A DNA stretch of 64,000 nt from Sinisalibacter aestuarii (lineage in GTDB: Bacteria; Pseudomonadota; Alphaproteobacteria; Rhodobacterales; Rhodobacteraceae). A program made the translations under genes and the position numbers. Numbering within the stretch: the stretch's first letter is position 1; each line of letters opens with the position of its first letter. Below, piece by piece: positions 53,567 to 62,380 of the stretch. Below the pieces are notes generated by a model that was not told the origin of the DNA, did no database searches, and worked only from the letters and a program-made list of their open reading frames with translations. Location: contig NZ_BROH01000004.1 of the NCBI RefSeq assembly GCF_027923545.1, forward strand, positions 62,001-126,000. Direction: 5' to 3'.

Positions 53567-54425
53567 GCGCTACGCGGGCACGACGGTGCTGAGCGAGGTG
53601 TCGCTCGATATCGCGGCCGGTGAGCGTGTGGCGCTCCTGGGCCACAACGGCGCGGGCAAATCGACGCTGATGAAGCTGGTGTTGGGCCTGATCCGCGCGG
53701 ACGGGGGCCGGATCGAGGTTGCTGGCCACGCGCCGGGGTCGGCGGTGGCGCGGGCGCTGACCGCCTATCTGCCCGAAAGCGCGGCGTTTCATCCCGCAAT
53801 CACCGGGCGTGAACAGCTGCGCTACTATCTGCGGTTGCGCGGTCAGCCGGTGAAGCAGGCCGACGAGCTTCTGGAAAAGGTCGGGCTGGCGGATGCCGCC
53901 GCCTGTCGGATCGGCACCTATTCCAAGGGGATGCGGCAGCGCGTCGGGCTGGCGCAAGCGCTCATCGGCTCGCCGCGCCTGATGGTGCTGGACGAGCCGA
54001 CCTCGGGTCTCGACCCCGTATCGCGGCGTGAATTCTATGCGCTGCTTGACGAATTGGCGGCGAAAGGAACGGCGATCCTGCTGTCGTCCCATGCACTTTC
54101 GGAGCTGGAGGCGCGGACGGACCGCATGGTGGTCCTCGCCAGAGGCAAGCAGGTGGCGCAGGGCACATTGGCCGATCTGCGACACGATGCGGCGCTGCCA
54201 CTTACCATCACGATCACACCCAAGGCGGGACTGGAGGATCTGATTGCAGAGGTCTTCCCCGGCGCGCTGGTGTTGGAAGATCGCGTAACCTTCACATGTG
54301 CGCCCGACGAAAAGCTCGCCGTGCTCGAACGGATCGCGGCGCAACGGGACCATATAGAGGATTACGACGTGCACGCCGCGACGCTCGACGATCTCTATTC
54401 CCACATTTCCACGAGGGCCGCGTGA
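53535..54425 (+). CDS. nosF: ABC transporter ATP-binding protein NosF
   Basis: ATPase of the NosDFY complex, 296 residues. Walker A is GHNGAGKS, the signature is TYSKGMRQRVGLAQAL and Walker B is LMVLDEPTSGLDP, with the switch histidine in LLSSHALSELE. A C-terminal extension after about residue 215 is typical of NosF-type and other exporters of this branch. The start ATG lies inside the end of nosD and is preceded by GGGGAGAG. The stop overlaps nosY by one base. Confidence 0.95.
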   Translation: MTILTLSKLTKRYAGTTVLSEVSLDIAAGERVALLGHNGAGKSTLMKLVLGLIRADGGRIEVAGHAPGSAVARALTAYLPESAAFHPAITGREQLRYYLRLRGQPVKQADELLEKVGLADAAACRIGTYSKGMRQRVGLAQALIGSPRLMVLDEPTSGLDPVSRREFYALLDELAAKGTAILLSSHALSELEARTDRMVVLARGKQVAQGTLADLRHDAALPLTITITPKAGLEDLIAEVFPGALVLEDRVTFTCAPDEKLAVLERIAAQRDHIEDYDVHAATLDDLYSHISTRAA

Positions 54426-55252
54426 TGCTGACCCGTATCCTCGCCACCGCCGCGCTCGAATTTGCGATCGCCCGGCGAAACCGCTGGGTGATCGTCTCGG
54501 TCGCCATGATGATGCTCTTCGCGCTGGTGCTCGCCTTCGCGGGCTCGGCCCCTGCCGGACAAATGGCAGCGGACCCGCTGTCGGTGACGGTGGCAAGTCT
54601 GATCTCGCTGGCCGTGTACCTTGTCCCGCTGATCGCGCTTCTGATCTCCTTCGATGCGATTGCCGGGGAAAGCGAACGTGGCACGCTGGCCTTGTCCCTC
54701 ACCTATCCGCTGGCGCGGACCGAACTGCTTCTGGGCAAGCTCATAGCGCAACTAGGTGTGGTCACCATCGCCGTCATCGCGGGCTATGCCGTCGCAGCGG
54801 TGGTCGCCTTCGCCACCAGCGGGGGCGATGCGGCGGAGGGGTTGCCGGCGCTCTGGCGACTGGTCTGGACCTCGGTCCTGCTGGGGGCCGCTTTCCTGTC
54901 GCTGGGTCACGCCGTGTCGTGCCTGTCCCGTCGCCCGTCAGGCGCGGCGGCGATGGCAATCGGGCTCTGGCTCGTCATGATCGTGCTCTACGATCTGGGG
55001 CTGCTCGCCGCCGTCGTCGCCAACGATGGCGGGGCGTTTACCACGGATGTCTTCCCGTGGGCGCTGGTCGCGAACCCTGCGGATGCCTTCCGCATCTTCA
55101 ACCTCGCTGCCTCCGGCGCAGTCGATGCCGCGTCGGGAGTGTCGGGGGCCGCGTCCTCCATCGCCCCATGGAAGCCGCTGGCCGCAATCCTGATCTGGCC
55201 ACTTCTCGCTGCGACGCTCGCGCGACTTTCGTTTCAAAGGGTGACACCATGA
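54425..55252 (+). CDS. nosY: ABC transporter permease NosY
   Basis: Membrane subunit of NosDFY, 275 residues, with six predicted helices and the ABC-2 type SFDAIAGESERGTLALSLTYPL segment after the second helix. The complex is thought to deliver sulfur or drive copper-site assembly for NosZ in the periplasm. The TGATG overlap with nosF and the ATGA overlap with nosL indicate tight coupling across the operon. Confidence 0.94.
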   Translation: MLTRILATAALEFAIARRNRWVIVSVAMMMLFALVLAFAGSAPAGQMAADPLSVTVASLISLAVYLVPLIALLISFDAIAGESERGTLALSLTYPLARTELLLGKLIAQLGVVTIAVIAGYAVAAVVAFATSGGDAAEGLPALWRLVWTSVLLGAAFLSLGHAVSCLSRRPSGAAAMAIGLWLVMIVLYDLGLLAAVVANDGGAFTTDVFPWALVANPADAFRIFNLAASGAVDAASGVSGAASSIAPWKPLAAILIWPLLAATLARLSFQRVTP

Positions 55253-55785
55253 GAAAGCTCGTTCTGTTCCCGCTGCTGATCCTCGCGGCCTGTAAGGAAG
55301 AGGTGGCGAATCTGCCCGAACCTGTCGAAATGACGGAAGAGGCGCTCGGATATTACTGCCAGATGGCGCTGGTCGAACATGACGGGCCGAAAGGGCAGGC
55401 CCATCTGGACGGGATGCCCGCGCCGATCTTCTTCAGTCAGGTGCGCGACGTGATCGCCTATCTGCATATGCCCGAGCAGAACCACGCGGTTCAGGTGGCG
55501 TATGTTCAGGATATGACCGGTTCCACCTGGGAGACACCCGGTGCGTGGATACCGGCACAGAATGCGTTTTATGTGGCGGGGTCCGATGCGGTGGGAGGCA
55601 TGGGGGCGGCGGAATTCGTACCGTTCTCCGATCGGGTCGCGGCGGAGGCCTTCGTGCACGAGCGTGGGGGGCGAATCATGGCTTTCGACGAGATCCGGCC
55701 CGAGGATGTTCTGGGTGACACCGCGCCTGTGGAAGATAGTAGCGCAGGCGACATCAATGCCCGCCTCAGGGCGCTGGGGCAGTAG
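55249..55785 (+). CDS. nosL: Copper chaperone lipoprotein NosL
   Basis: Outer-facing lipoprotein of 178 residues with lipobox LLILAAC (Cys15). The mature domain has YYCQMALVEHDGPKGQ, the typical NosL Cu(I)-site region, and VQDMTGSTWE further on. NosL passes Cu(I) to the NosDFY/apo-NosZ assembly system. The start overlaps nosY by 4 bases. A short acidic tail follows the conserved domain. Confidence 0.92.
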   Translation: MRKLVLFPLLILAACKEEVANLPEPVEMTEEALGYYCQMALVEHDGPKGQAHLDGMPAPIFFSQVRDVIAYLHMPEQNHAVQVAYVQDMTGSTWETPGAWIPAQNAFYVAGSDAVGGMGAAEFVPFSDRVAAEAFVHERGGRIMAFDEIRPEDVLGDTAPVEDSSAGDINARLRALGQ

Positions 55786-55794
55786 GAGAACGAC

Positions 55795-56703
55795 ATGCAG
55801 ATCAACAGACGCAGATTCATCAGCTTCGTCTCGGCTGCCTGCCTGACCGGTGTGGCCAGCCCGGTTGCCGCCTTCCGCTGGCAGGGCGTGGCGCTCGGCG
55901 CCAGGGCGCAGATCGTACTGGACCATCCTGAGGCCGAGGCGATCACGCGCGGGGCCAAGGCCGAGATCGACCGACTCGAGGGGATATTCAGCCTCTATCG
56001 CGCAAACAGCGAAATCATGCGCCTGAACCGAGACGGATGGCTTGACACGCCCTCGTTCGAGATGCTCGAATGTCTTGTATTGGCGCGGCGGGTATACGGA
56101 GCGACCGGCGGTCGCTTCGATCCGACAGTGCAGCCGCTCTGGCGGGTGCTGGCCGAGGCAGGCGCACGCGGTTCGGCGCCGGACCGGCACGCGATCGACG
56201 TGGCGCGTTCGCTGATCGGCTTTGACCGGGTGAAAATCGACACAGGGCGCATCACGCTTGGAACCGGGCAGGCGCTGACGCTGAACGGAATTGCGCAGGG
56301 TTTTATCGCCGACAAGGTCGCGGACCTCATGCGCGCCCGCGGAGTCGAGGACGTACTGATCGACACGGGCGAGATCGTGGCGCTCGGGAACGGGCCGGAG
56401 AGGGCAGGATGGCCGGTGACGATCTTTGGTGAAGATCGCGCGCGGCTATGGCAGGGGCGGGCGCTGGCCAGTTCCGCAACACTCGGCACGGTCATGGACG
56501 CCGATGGGCGGCAGGGCCATATCCTGTCCCCGGATGGCATGGCTACATTGCCGGCCCAGGTTACGGTAAGCGCACCGAGCGCGGGGCTTGCTGACGCTCT
56601 TTCAACCGCATTGTGCCTCGTTCCGGACGCGCAGACCGCTACGAAGCTCTTGAGTTTGGTCAAAGAAGTCCGGCTCGAACGGTTTATCCAGACATCAACG
56701 TAA
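55795..56703 (+). CDS. nosX: NosX, ApbE-type FAD:protein FMN transferase
   Basis: A 302-residue ApbE-family flavin transferase with a Tat-type signal (NRRRFISFVSAACLTG). Family segments are RWQGVALGARAQIVL, a FDPTVQPLW motif with metal-binding aspartate, and the late DALSTALCLVP. It attaches FMN covalently to NosR, whose acceptor motif SGATVT is visible in this operon. It sits 9 bases after nosL with a GGAGAACG ribosome binding site. Confidence 0.93.
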   Translation: MQINRRRFISFVSAACLTGVASPVAAFRWQGVALGARAQIVLDHPEAEAITRGAKAEIDRLEGIFSLYRANSEIMRLNRDGWLDTPSFEMLECLVLARRVYGATGGRFDPTVQPLWRVLAEAGARGSAPDRHAIDVARSLIGFDRVKIDTGRITLGTGQALTLNGIAQGFIADKVADLMRARGVEDVLIDTGEIVALGNGPERAGWPVTIFGEDRARLWQGRALASSATLGTVMDADGRQGHILSPDGMATLPAQVTVSAPSAGLADALSTALCLVPDAQTATKLLSLVKEVRLERFIQTST

Positions 56704-56722
56704 TCCAAAATAGGAACACATC

Positions 56723-57133
56723 ATGAAGAAGATCATCTTTTCTGCCATTGGGGCGGTGACCCTTGCTGCACCGGCCGTTGCCGCCGACCCGACAGCGGGC
56801 GAAGCCGATTTCAAACGCTGCAAGGCCTGCCACGCGATCACTGCCGAAGATGGGACGAACATTGTGAAAGGTGGCAAAACCGGCCCCGATCTGTTTGGTG
56901 TCATCGGTCGCCCGGTCGGCTCGGTCGAGGGTTTCCGCTATGGCGGCGGGCTGGAAGCCGCGCATGAGGCGGGGCTGATCTGGGACGAAGAAAACCTGGC
57001 CGTCTATATTACCGATCCCAGTGCCTGGCTCAAAGAGGTTCTGGCCGATCCCGGGGCCAAGTCGAATATGACCTACAAGCACAAGAAGGGGGCGGAAGAC
57101 ATCGCGGCCTATCTGGCCTCGCTTGGCTCCTGA
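56723..57133 (+). CDS. Periplasmic cytochrome c (c2/c550 type)
   Basis: A 136-residue class I cytochrome c with signal peptide (MKKIIFSAIGAVTLAAPAVAA) and haem motif CKACH. The GKTGPDLFGVIGRPVGSVEGFRY segment and the distal methionine in SNMTYKHKK are those of cytochrome c-550/c2. Cytochromes of this type carry electrons from the bc1 complex to NosZ, which fits its place as the last gene of the nos operon, 19 bases after nosX. A terminator follows. Confidence 0.92.
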   Translation: MKKIIFSAIGAVTLAAPAVAADPTAGEADFKRCKACHAITAEDGTNIVKGGKTGPDLFGVIGRPVGSVEGFRYGGGLEAAHEAGLIWDEENLAVYITDPSAWLKEVLADPGAKSNMTYKHKKGAEDIAAYLASLGS

Positions 57134-57170
57134 CGACCATCTACGAGAGAGAGCAGGCTCATTGCCGGTG

Positions 57171-57204
57171 TGGCGCGACCTTCAAGGGGTCGCGCCATAT
57201 TTCT
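57171..57204 (+). terminator. Terminator at the end of the nos operon
   Basis: TGGCGCGACC (57171-57180) pairs perfectly with GGTCGCGCCA (57188-57197) around a 7-base loop, followed by TATTTCTT. Confidence 0.85.
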
Positions 57205-57364
57205 TGGCGGGCTGGTCCGGAGGTGGGCGAGATCGCGCAAATTCCGGGCAAATATCGGGAAGGGGATCGGCTCAGCCATCAAAACCAGGCGGATTTCAAT
57301 CTCGGTGGCACCAGGGTGTGGCTATCGGCCGGTTGCCCGCCTTTGCGGCGCAGCCTGATCATGT

Positions 57365-57757
57365 GTGTTCATTGATGAAACCGCAGTGAAAACCAACCTG
57401 ACCCGCCTGCGCGGAAGGGCCAGGCGAGGCCAACGCCCGACCATGGATATGCCCTTTGGCCGTTGCTGGACACAGACCCTGATCGCGGGCGTGACGCAAG
57501 ATGCAGTGATCGCACCGTGGTTCATCAGGGGCGCGATGGATGGACCGGCCTTTGCCACTACATCCGCAAAGCTCCTGTCCCACAGATCGGGTCGGCCAAT
57601 ATCGTCGTCCCCGACAAGCTGGCTGCTTACCACGGATAGGGAGGCTGCACAGGACCTGAACGATCACGGTTGCCGGTTCCGCTGCCTGCCGCTTTACCCT
57701 CCCGATCTGAACGCCGTCGAGCAAGCATTCTCGAAGCTGACAGCACGCCTTCGCCGC
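57365..57757 (+). pseudogene. IS630-family transposase relic, frameshifted and truncated
   Basis: The frame from 57365 encodes FIDETAVKTNLTRLRGRARRGQ, APWFIRGAMDG and, near the end, the IS630 signature YPPDLNAVEQAFSKL. The middle block that should read as GDIVVPDNLAAH lies in another frame (ANIVVPDKLAAYHG followed by a stop near 57636), so the gene carries compensating frameshifts. The N-terminal helix-turn-helix part is not recognisable upstream and the 3' end runs into the MFS gene. It marks the right edge of the island. Confidence 0.75.
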
Positions 57758-57758
57758 C

Positions 57759-58985
57759 TCAGCTCTCCTCCTCCTGCGGGCGCATCACCAGCCAGATCAG
57801 CGCAGCGCCAGCCAGTGCGAGGAAGGGCACCATCGTCAGGTTCACCGCCATCCAGCCATCCTGCGCGGTGCCGCCGGTGCAGTTCATCAGCCCGCCGGAG
57901 CCGAGCGAAGCCAGCGTCACGCCGCCGAAGACCAGCATGTCGTTCACGCCCTGGATGCGGCCGCGCTCGTAGCTTTCATGCGCGCCCGCGAGCATCGTCG
58001 TTGCGCCGATGAAGCCGAAATTCCAGCCGATCCCGAGCAGGATCAGCGCGAGGAAGAAATTCTCGATCTCCACGCCCATCAGCGCCACCACGCCGGCCAG
58101 CGCCACGATCACCAGCCCCAGCGACGAGATGTTGCGCGCGCCGAACCGGGCGATCATGTGGCCGGTGAAGAAGCTGGGAACATACATCGCCAGCACATGC
58201 GCGGTGACGATATCGGCGGCGGTCGAGGTCTCGAAGCCGCAGCCGACCACGGCGAGCGGGGTCGAGGTCATCACCAGGTTCATCAGCGCGTAGGAGACCA
58301 TGGCGATGATGATCGCCACGGCGATGGTCGGGGTTTTCAGAAGCTCCAGCGTCGAGCGCCCGGCGGGGTGGCCCGCCTCGGCCTGCGCTTCGGGCTTCGG
58401 AATGTCGACAAAGGAAAAGATGATCGCCCCGAACAGGTTGAGCACGATCACCGCGAGGTAACTGCCGAGAAAGGGCACGATGGTAGCCTCTGCGGTGAAT
58501 TTGACGATCTGCGGCCCGACGATGGCCGAGGCCAGCCCGCCCGCCATCACGTAGGAGATCGCCTTGGGGCGGAACGCGTCCGATGCTGTATCGGCGGCGG
58601 CGAAGCGGAAGAAGCCCTGCGCCGACTGGTAGAAGCCGGTGAAGAAGGCGCCCACGAGGAACAGCCCGAAGCTCGATTGCGTCAGCGCATAGGCCCCGAT
58701 CACCGCGCCGAGCGTGCCGCCTGCGGCCCCAAGCCAGAAGCCCGCGCGCCGCCCGTAGCGGCCCATGAACCAGCTCATCGGGTTGGCGATCAGCGTGTTG
58801 GCCAGCACCGTCAGGCTGATCGGCAGCGTTGCCCAGCAGGGGTTTGTCGCCAATGACATGCCCGCCAGCCCGGCGATGGTGAAGATGATCGGCATCTGTG
58901 CCCCGACAACGGCCTGGGCGAGCACGAGCACGGCCACGTTGCGCTTGGCGCGGCGGTCGTCGATATGGGTGTGGTGCGTGGTCAT
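57759..58985 (-). CDS. Major facilitator superfamily transporter
   Basis: A 408-residue membrane protein with about twelve helices and a central loop near residue 205 (PKPEAQAEAG). MFS features include MGRYGRRAGFW after the third helix. No substrate is recognisable. Its start overlaps the cobB stop by 4 bases, so it belongs to a cobA-cobB-MFS transcript. A role linked to cobalamin or a precursor is inference only. The 3' end directly abuts the IS630 relic, so the original downstream sequence has been lost. Confidence 0.85.
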   Translation of the reverse strand: MTTHHTHIDDRRAKRNVAVLVLAQAVVGAQMPIIFTIAGLAGMSLATNPCWATLPISLTVLANTLIANPMSWFMGRYGRRAGFWLGAAGGTLGAVIGAYALTQSSFGLFLVGAFFTGFYQSAQGFFRFAAADTASDAFRPKAISYVMAGGLASAIVGPQIVKFTAEATIVPFLGSYLAVIVLNLFGAIIFSFVDIPKPEAQAEAGHPAGRSTLELLKTPTIAVAIIIAMVSYALMNLVMTSTPLAVVGCGFETSTAADIVTAHVLAMYVPSFFTGHMIARFGARNISSLGLVIVALAGVVALMGVEIENFFLALILLGIGWNFGFIGATTMLAGAHESYERGRIQGVNDMLVFGGVTLASLGSGGLMNCTGGTAQDGWMAVNLTMVPFLALAGAALIWLVMRPQEEES

Positions 58986-60286
58986 CCGGCTGTGCTACCC
59001 GCCCGGCGCGGCGAAGGAAAGCCCCGGTCGATCAGGTGCGCGAAGGAGCCGCAGGCCGTGCCGTTCACCAGCCCCATCGGCCCGAGTGCTTTGCCCTCCG
59101 CATCGCTTGCGGTGAAAAGCGGATTGCCCTCGGCGCGCAGGGTGGTGGCATAGTGGAATTCATGCGCCAGCCAGGCGCCGGGGAAGGGGCCGGTGCTGGC
59201 CTCGACATGGCGATAGCCGAGGTGCAATTTGCGCGCGGCGAAGCTGGTTTCCAGCGCGAGCAGCCCCAGCATGTCATGCCGGATGCCGTCCGCGTCGGTC
59301 AGCGCCTCGCCCAGCACCATGTAGCCGCCGCATTCGCCGTAGATGGGGCAGGTGGCGGCGCGCATCCCGGCCTTGAAGGTGGTCGCGGCGGCGAGGGTGG
59401 CGGCGTGCAGTTCGGGGTAGCCGCCGGGCAGGAAGATGAAATCCGCCTCCGGCGCGGGCGCCTCGTCGGCGAGCGGCGAGAAGGGCAGGATATCGGCCCC
59501 GCTTGCGCGCCAGTCGTCGAGGATATGCGGATAGGCGAAGGCGAAGGCGCGGTCCTGCGCCACGGCGATGCGCTGGCCGGGCGGGGTGAGGCGCTGGGGC
59601 GTGCCGGGCGCGGGCAGGGGGGCGGCCAGCGCCGCGAGCGCGCCGAGATCCAAAGCCGCCGCCACCTCGTCGGCCACATGGTCGAGCCAGCGATCGAGAT
59701 CGGGCCGTTCGCCTGCCTGCACCAGCCCGAGATGGCGCGAGGGGTGTTCCATCCCCGTGGTGCGGTGCAGCGCGCCGAGCACCGGCAGGCCAAGCGGGGC
59801 GAGGGCGGCGCGCAGCATCGCCTCATGGCGCGGCGAGCCGACCTTGTTGAGGATCACGCCGGCGACGTGCACGCCTGGGTCATGGGCCACGAACCCCGCC
59901 ACCAGCGGGGCGACGCTCTGCGCCATATGGGCGGCATCGACCACCAGCACCACCGGCAGGCCGAACAGCCGGGCGAGATCGGCGGTCGCCCCCGTGCCCG
60001 CAGGCGGCGCGCCGTCGAACAGCCCCATCGCGCCCTCAATCAGCAAAAGCCCGTCACCCGCCGCCAGCGCGCTGAGCCGTTCCGGCCCCATCGCCCAGGC
60101 ATCGAGATTGGGGCAGGGCTGACCACAGGCGGCCTCGTGAAAGCGCGGGTCGATATAGTCTGGCCCGGATTTCGCGCCGCGCACCGGAATGCCCTGCCGG
60201 GCGAGTGCGCGCAGCAGCCCCAGCGTGAGCGTGGTCTTGCCGCTGCCCGAGCCAGGCGCGGCGAGGATCAGCCCGCGCCCGCTCAC
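58982..60286 (-). CDS. cobB: Cobyrinate a,c-diamide synthase
   Basis: Glutamine-dependent amidotransferase of 434 residues that amidates side chains a and c of hydrogenobyrinate or cobyrinate in cobalamin synthesis. The N-terminal ATP-binding domain has GSGSGKTTLTLGLLRAL. The C-terminal class I glutaminase domain has the catalytic cysteine in IYGECGGYMVLG. It overlaps cobA by 4 bases upstream and the MFS gene by 4 bases downstream. Confidence 0.94.
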   Translation of the reverse strand: MSGRGLILAAPGSGSGKTTLTLGLLRALARQGIPVRGAKSGPDYIDPRFHEAACGQPCPNLDAWAMGPERLSALAAGDGLLLIEGAMGLFDGAPPAGTGATADLARLFGLPVVLVVDAAHMAQSVAPLVAGFVAHDPGVHVAGVILNKVGSPRHEAMLRAALAPLGLPVLGALHRTTGMEHPSRHLGLVQAGERPDLDRWLDHVADEVAAALDLGALAALAAPLPAPGTPQRLTPPGQRIAVAQDRAFAFAYPHILDDWRASGADILPFSPLADEAPAPEADFIFLPGGYPELHAATLAAATTFKAGMRAATCPIYGECGGYMVLGEALTDADGIRHDMLGLLALETSFAARKLHLGYRHVEASTGPFPGAWLAHEFHYATTLRAEGNPLFTASDAEGKALGPMGLVNGTACGSFAHLIDRGFPSPRRAGSTAG

Positions 60287-61125
60287 CGCTCGGCAGGCCC
60301 CAGCCCGAGCGGGTCGGTGTTGCGCAAAGGCTCCCCGGTGGCGAGGGCTTGCCAGTCCAGCGCCTGGCGCATCAGCGCGGCCTCGCCGATGCAGACAATC
60401 GCCGGGGCGCCGATATTCGCGGCCTCGGCCTCGGCGGCGGCGCGGGCGAGGGTGGTTTCCAGCACGCGCTGCTCCGGGGTCGAGGCGCTCTGGACGATGG
60501 CCACGGGGGTATCGCCGCCGCGCCCCGCCGCGATCAGTTTGCCGGCGATCTCGCCCAGATTGCGCATCCCCATATAGATCACGATCACGCCCGAGCCGCG
60601 CGCGATTGCCTGCCAGTCGAGCGCCGGGGCGCGGCCTTTCGGGTCATGCCCGGTGACGAAGGTGAGCGAGGCGTTGATATCGCGGTGGGTGACGGGGATG
60701 CCGGCATAGGCCAGCCCGCCGATCCCGGCGCTGATCCCCGGCACGATGCGGAACGGAACGCCATGCTGCGCCAGTGTCTGCGCCTCCTCGCCGCCGCGCC
60801 CGAAGACGAAGGGATCGCCCCCTTTCAGCCGCAGCACCCGCTTGCCGGCGCGCGCAAGCTCGACCAGTTCCAGCGAGATATCGCGCTGGCTCGGCGAGGC
60901 TGTGCCGCCGCGCTTGCCCATGTCGATGCGGGTGGCGGCGGGATTGGCCCAGTCGAGGATCGCCGGGGCGACGAGCGCGTCGTGCACGATCACCTCGGCC
61001 TGCCTGAGCGCATTGAGCGCATGGAGCGTGAGAAGGCCGGGATCGCCGGGGCCTGCGCCGGTGAGCCAGACCCAGCCGGGCAGCATCTCGGGCCAGTCGC
61101 CCGGGGGGAGGTGAGTCGCTGTCAT
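60283..61125 (-). CDS. cobA: Uroporphyrinogen-III C-methyltransferase
   Basis: SUMT enzyme of 280 residues that makes precorrin-2, the branch point to cobalamin and sirohaem. Family motifs are VWLTGAGPGDPGLLTLHALNAL at the N-terminus, LRLKGGDPFVFGRGGEE and the later VIYMGMRNL. I chose the ATG at 61125, which gives a short lead before the conserved start; the open frame upstream is repeat sequence. It is the first gene of the minus-strand cob unit. I saw no cobalamin riboswitch upstream. Confidence 0.94.
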   Translation of the reverse strand: MTATHLPPGDWPEMLPGWVWLTGAGPGDPGLLTLHALNALRQAEVIVHDALVAPAILDWANPAATRIDMGKRGGTASPSQRDISLELVELARAGKRVLRLKGGDPFVFGRGGEEAQTLAQHGVPFRIVPGISAGIGGLAYAGIPVTHRDINASLTFVTGHDPKGRAPALDWQAIARGSGVIVIYMGMRNLGEIAGKLIAAGRGGDTPVAIVQSASTPEQRVLETTLARAAAEAEAANIGAPAIVCIGEAALMRQALDWQALATGEPLRNTDPLGLGPAER

Positions 61126-61150
61126 GTCGGGATTTATGGCGCGGGTGGGA

Positions 61151-61259
61151 GCGAGGGGCCAGCCCCGTCGCGCCGGAGGCGCGCCTGGAACGGGGCGAGG
61201 GGCGCTGCCCCGTCGCGCCGGAGGCGCGCATGGAAAGGGGCGAGGGGCCGGCCCCTCGC
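61151..61259. repeat. 44-45 bp tandem repeat, about 2.4 copies
   Basis: Units start with GCGAGGGG at 61151, 61195 and 61240. Each full unit holds a GCGCCGGAGGCGCGC internal hairpin. The partial third unit ends in the palindrome GCGAGGGGCCGGCCCCTCGC (61240-61259). It lies between divergent cobA and cbiD. Confidence 0.8.
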
Positions 61260-61293
61260 GCTCCCCGGAATATTTTTGGCAAGATGAAAGGGG
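61240..61293 (-). repeat. Recurrent intergenic element (copy e)
   Basis: On the minus strand, TTTCATCTTGCCAAAAATA at about 61270-61288 is followed by TTCCGGGGAG and the palindrome at 61240-61259. The core matches the copy near 32600 base for base. Confidence 0.65.
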
Positions 61294-61330
61294 GATTGTT
61301 GGCGATGGTCGCGGCTCTATGATCCGGGGC

Positions 61331-62380
61331 ATGGAGACGCCGCCCAAAGAGCTGCGCCGGGGCTGGACCACCGGGGCCTGCGCCACCGCTGCCGTGAAGG
61401 CGGCGCTGGAGCGGCTTTGGGGCGGGGCCTTTCCCGAGGCGGTGCGTATCACCCTGCCGCGCGGCGAGCGGCCAATGTTTGACGTGGCGCAGCAGGGTGC
61501 GGGTGAAGGATGGGCCGAGGCGGGGATTGTCAAGGATGCGGGCGACGACCCGGATGTGACCCATGGCGCGCTGATCCTGGCGCGGGTGCGGGCGGCAGCG
61601 CCGGGGGCGGGGGTGTCGTTCCATGCGGGCGAGGGCGTGGGCCTGGTGACCAAGCCGGGCTTGCCGATCCCGCCGGGCGAGCCGGCGATCAACCCGGTGC
61701 CGCGCGAGATGATGCGCGGCGTGGTGGCGGAGCAGGCGGGGCGGTTCGGCGCGGCGCCGGATGTGGAGATTACGATCTCGATCCCCGGCGGTGAAGCTTT
61801 GGCGGAGAAAACCTGGAACCCGCGCCTTGGCATCGCAGGCGGGCTTTCGGTGCTCGGTACCACCGGCATCGTGCGGCCCTTCTCCTGCTCGGCCTGGATC
61901 GCCTCGATCCATCGCGGGGTGGACGTGGCGCGCGCCACCGGCCTCACCCATGTGGCCGGCTGCACCGGGGCGACCTCCGAGCGCGTGGTGCAGGCACTCT
62001 ACGATTTGCCCGACCATGCGATGCTGGATATGGGCGATTTCGCCGGCGGGATGCTGAAATATCTGGCGAAACATCCGGTGGCGCGGGTCACCATCGGCGG
62101 CGGCCTCGGCAAGCTTACCAAGCTTGGGCAAGGCGCGGTCGATCTGCATTCGGGGCGCAGTCAGGTGGATTTCGCCCGGCTTGCGGATCTGGTCGGCGTG
62201 CCGCAGGTGGCCGGATGCAATACTGTGCTGGAAGCCTATGGGATCGTTGGGAAACCTCTGGCCGAGGCGGTGGCGGCACAGGCGCTCGCGGCGGTGCGTG
62301 AGCGCTTCGGAACGGCGATGGATTTCGATGTGGTGGCGGTCAGCCGGGAGGGCGCGGTGATCGCGCGGGCCGGTCCGTGA
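61331..62380 (+). CDS. cbiD: Cobalt-precorrin-5B (C1)-methyltransferase CbiD
   Basis: Corrin ring C1-methyltransferase of 349 residues. Early motif RRGWTTGACATAAVKAAL, then DAGDDPDVTHGA, and NPVPREMMR typical of CbiD. In the oxygen-dependent pathway this step is done by CobF, so CbiD points to a pathway variant that uses the anaerobic-type ring contraction step or a hybrid. The start is ATG 61331 or 61319; neither has a strong ribosome binding site. The stop overlaps cobK. Confidence 0.92.
   Translation: METPPKELRRGWTTGACATAAVKAALERLWGGAFPEAVRITLPRGERPMFDVAQQGAGEGWAEAGIVKDAGDDPDVTHGALILARVRAAAPGAGVSFHAGEGVGLVTKPGLPIPPGEPAINPVPREMMRGVVAEQAGRFGAAPDVEITISIPGGEALAEKTWNPRLGIAGGLSVLGTTGIVRPFSCSAWIASIHRGVDVARATGLTHVAGCTGATSERVVQALYDLPDHAMLDMGDFAGGMLKYLAKHPVARVTIGGGLGKLTKLGQGAVDLHSGRSQVDFARLADLVGVPQVAGCNTVLEAYGIVGKPLAEAVAAQALAAVRERFGTAMDFDVVAVSREGAVIARAGP

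Noticed and set aside
57205-57364. N-terminal half of the IS630 transposase
   Set aside because: No helix-turn-helix or conserved segment could be recognised in any frame, so the relic is annotated only from the DDE region onward.
42066-57758. Complete denitrification cluster
   Set aside because: Only the N2O step is encoded; no nar/nap, nir or nor genes are seen in the window, so a full pathway cannot be claimed.
61151-61259. Possible CRISPR array between cobA and cbiD
   Set aside because: Units are directly adjacent with no unique spacers, only about 2.4 copies, and no cas genes are present.
61126-61330. Cobalamin riboswitch upstream of cobA or cbiD
   Set aside because: I looked for a B12-box-like conserved core and found only repeats and hairpins; no support.
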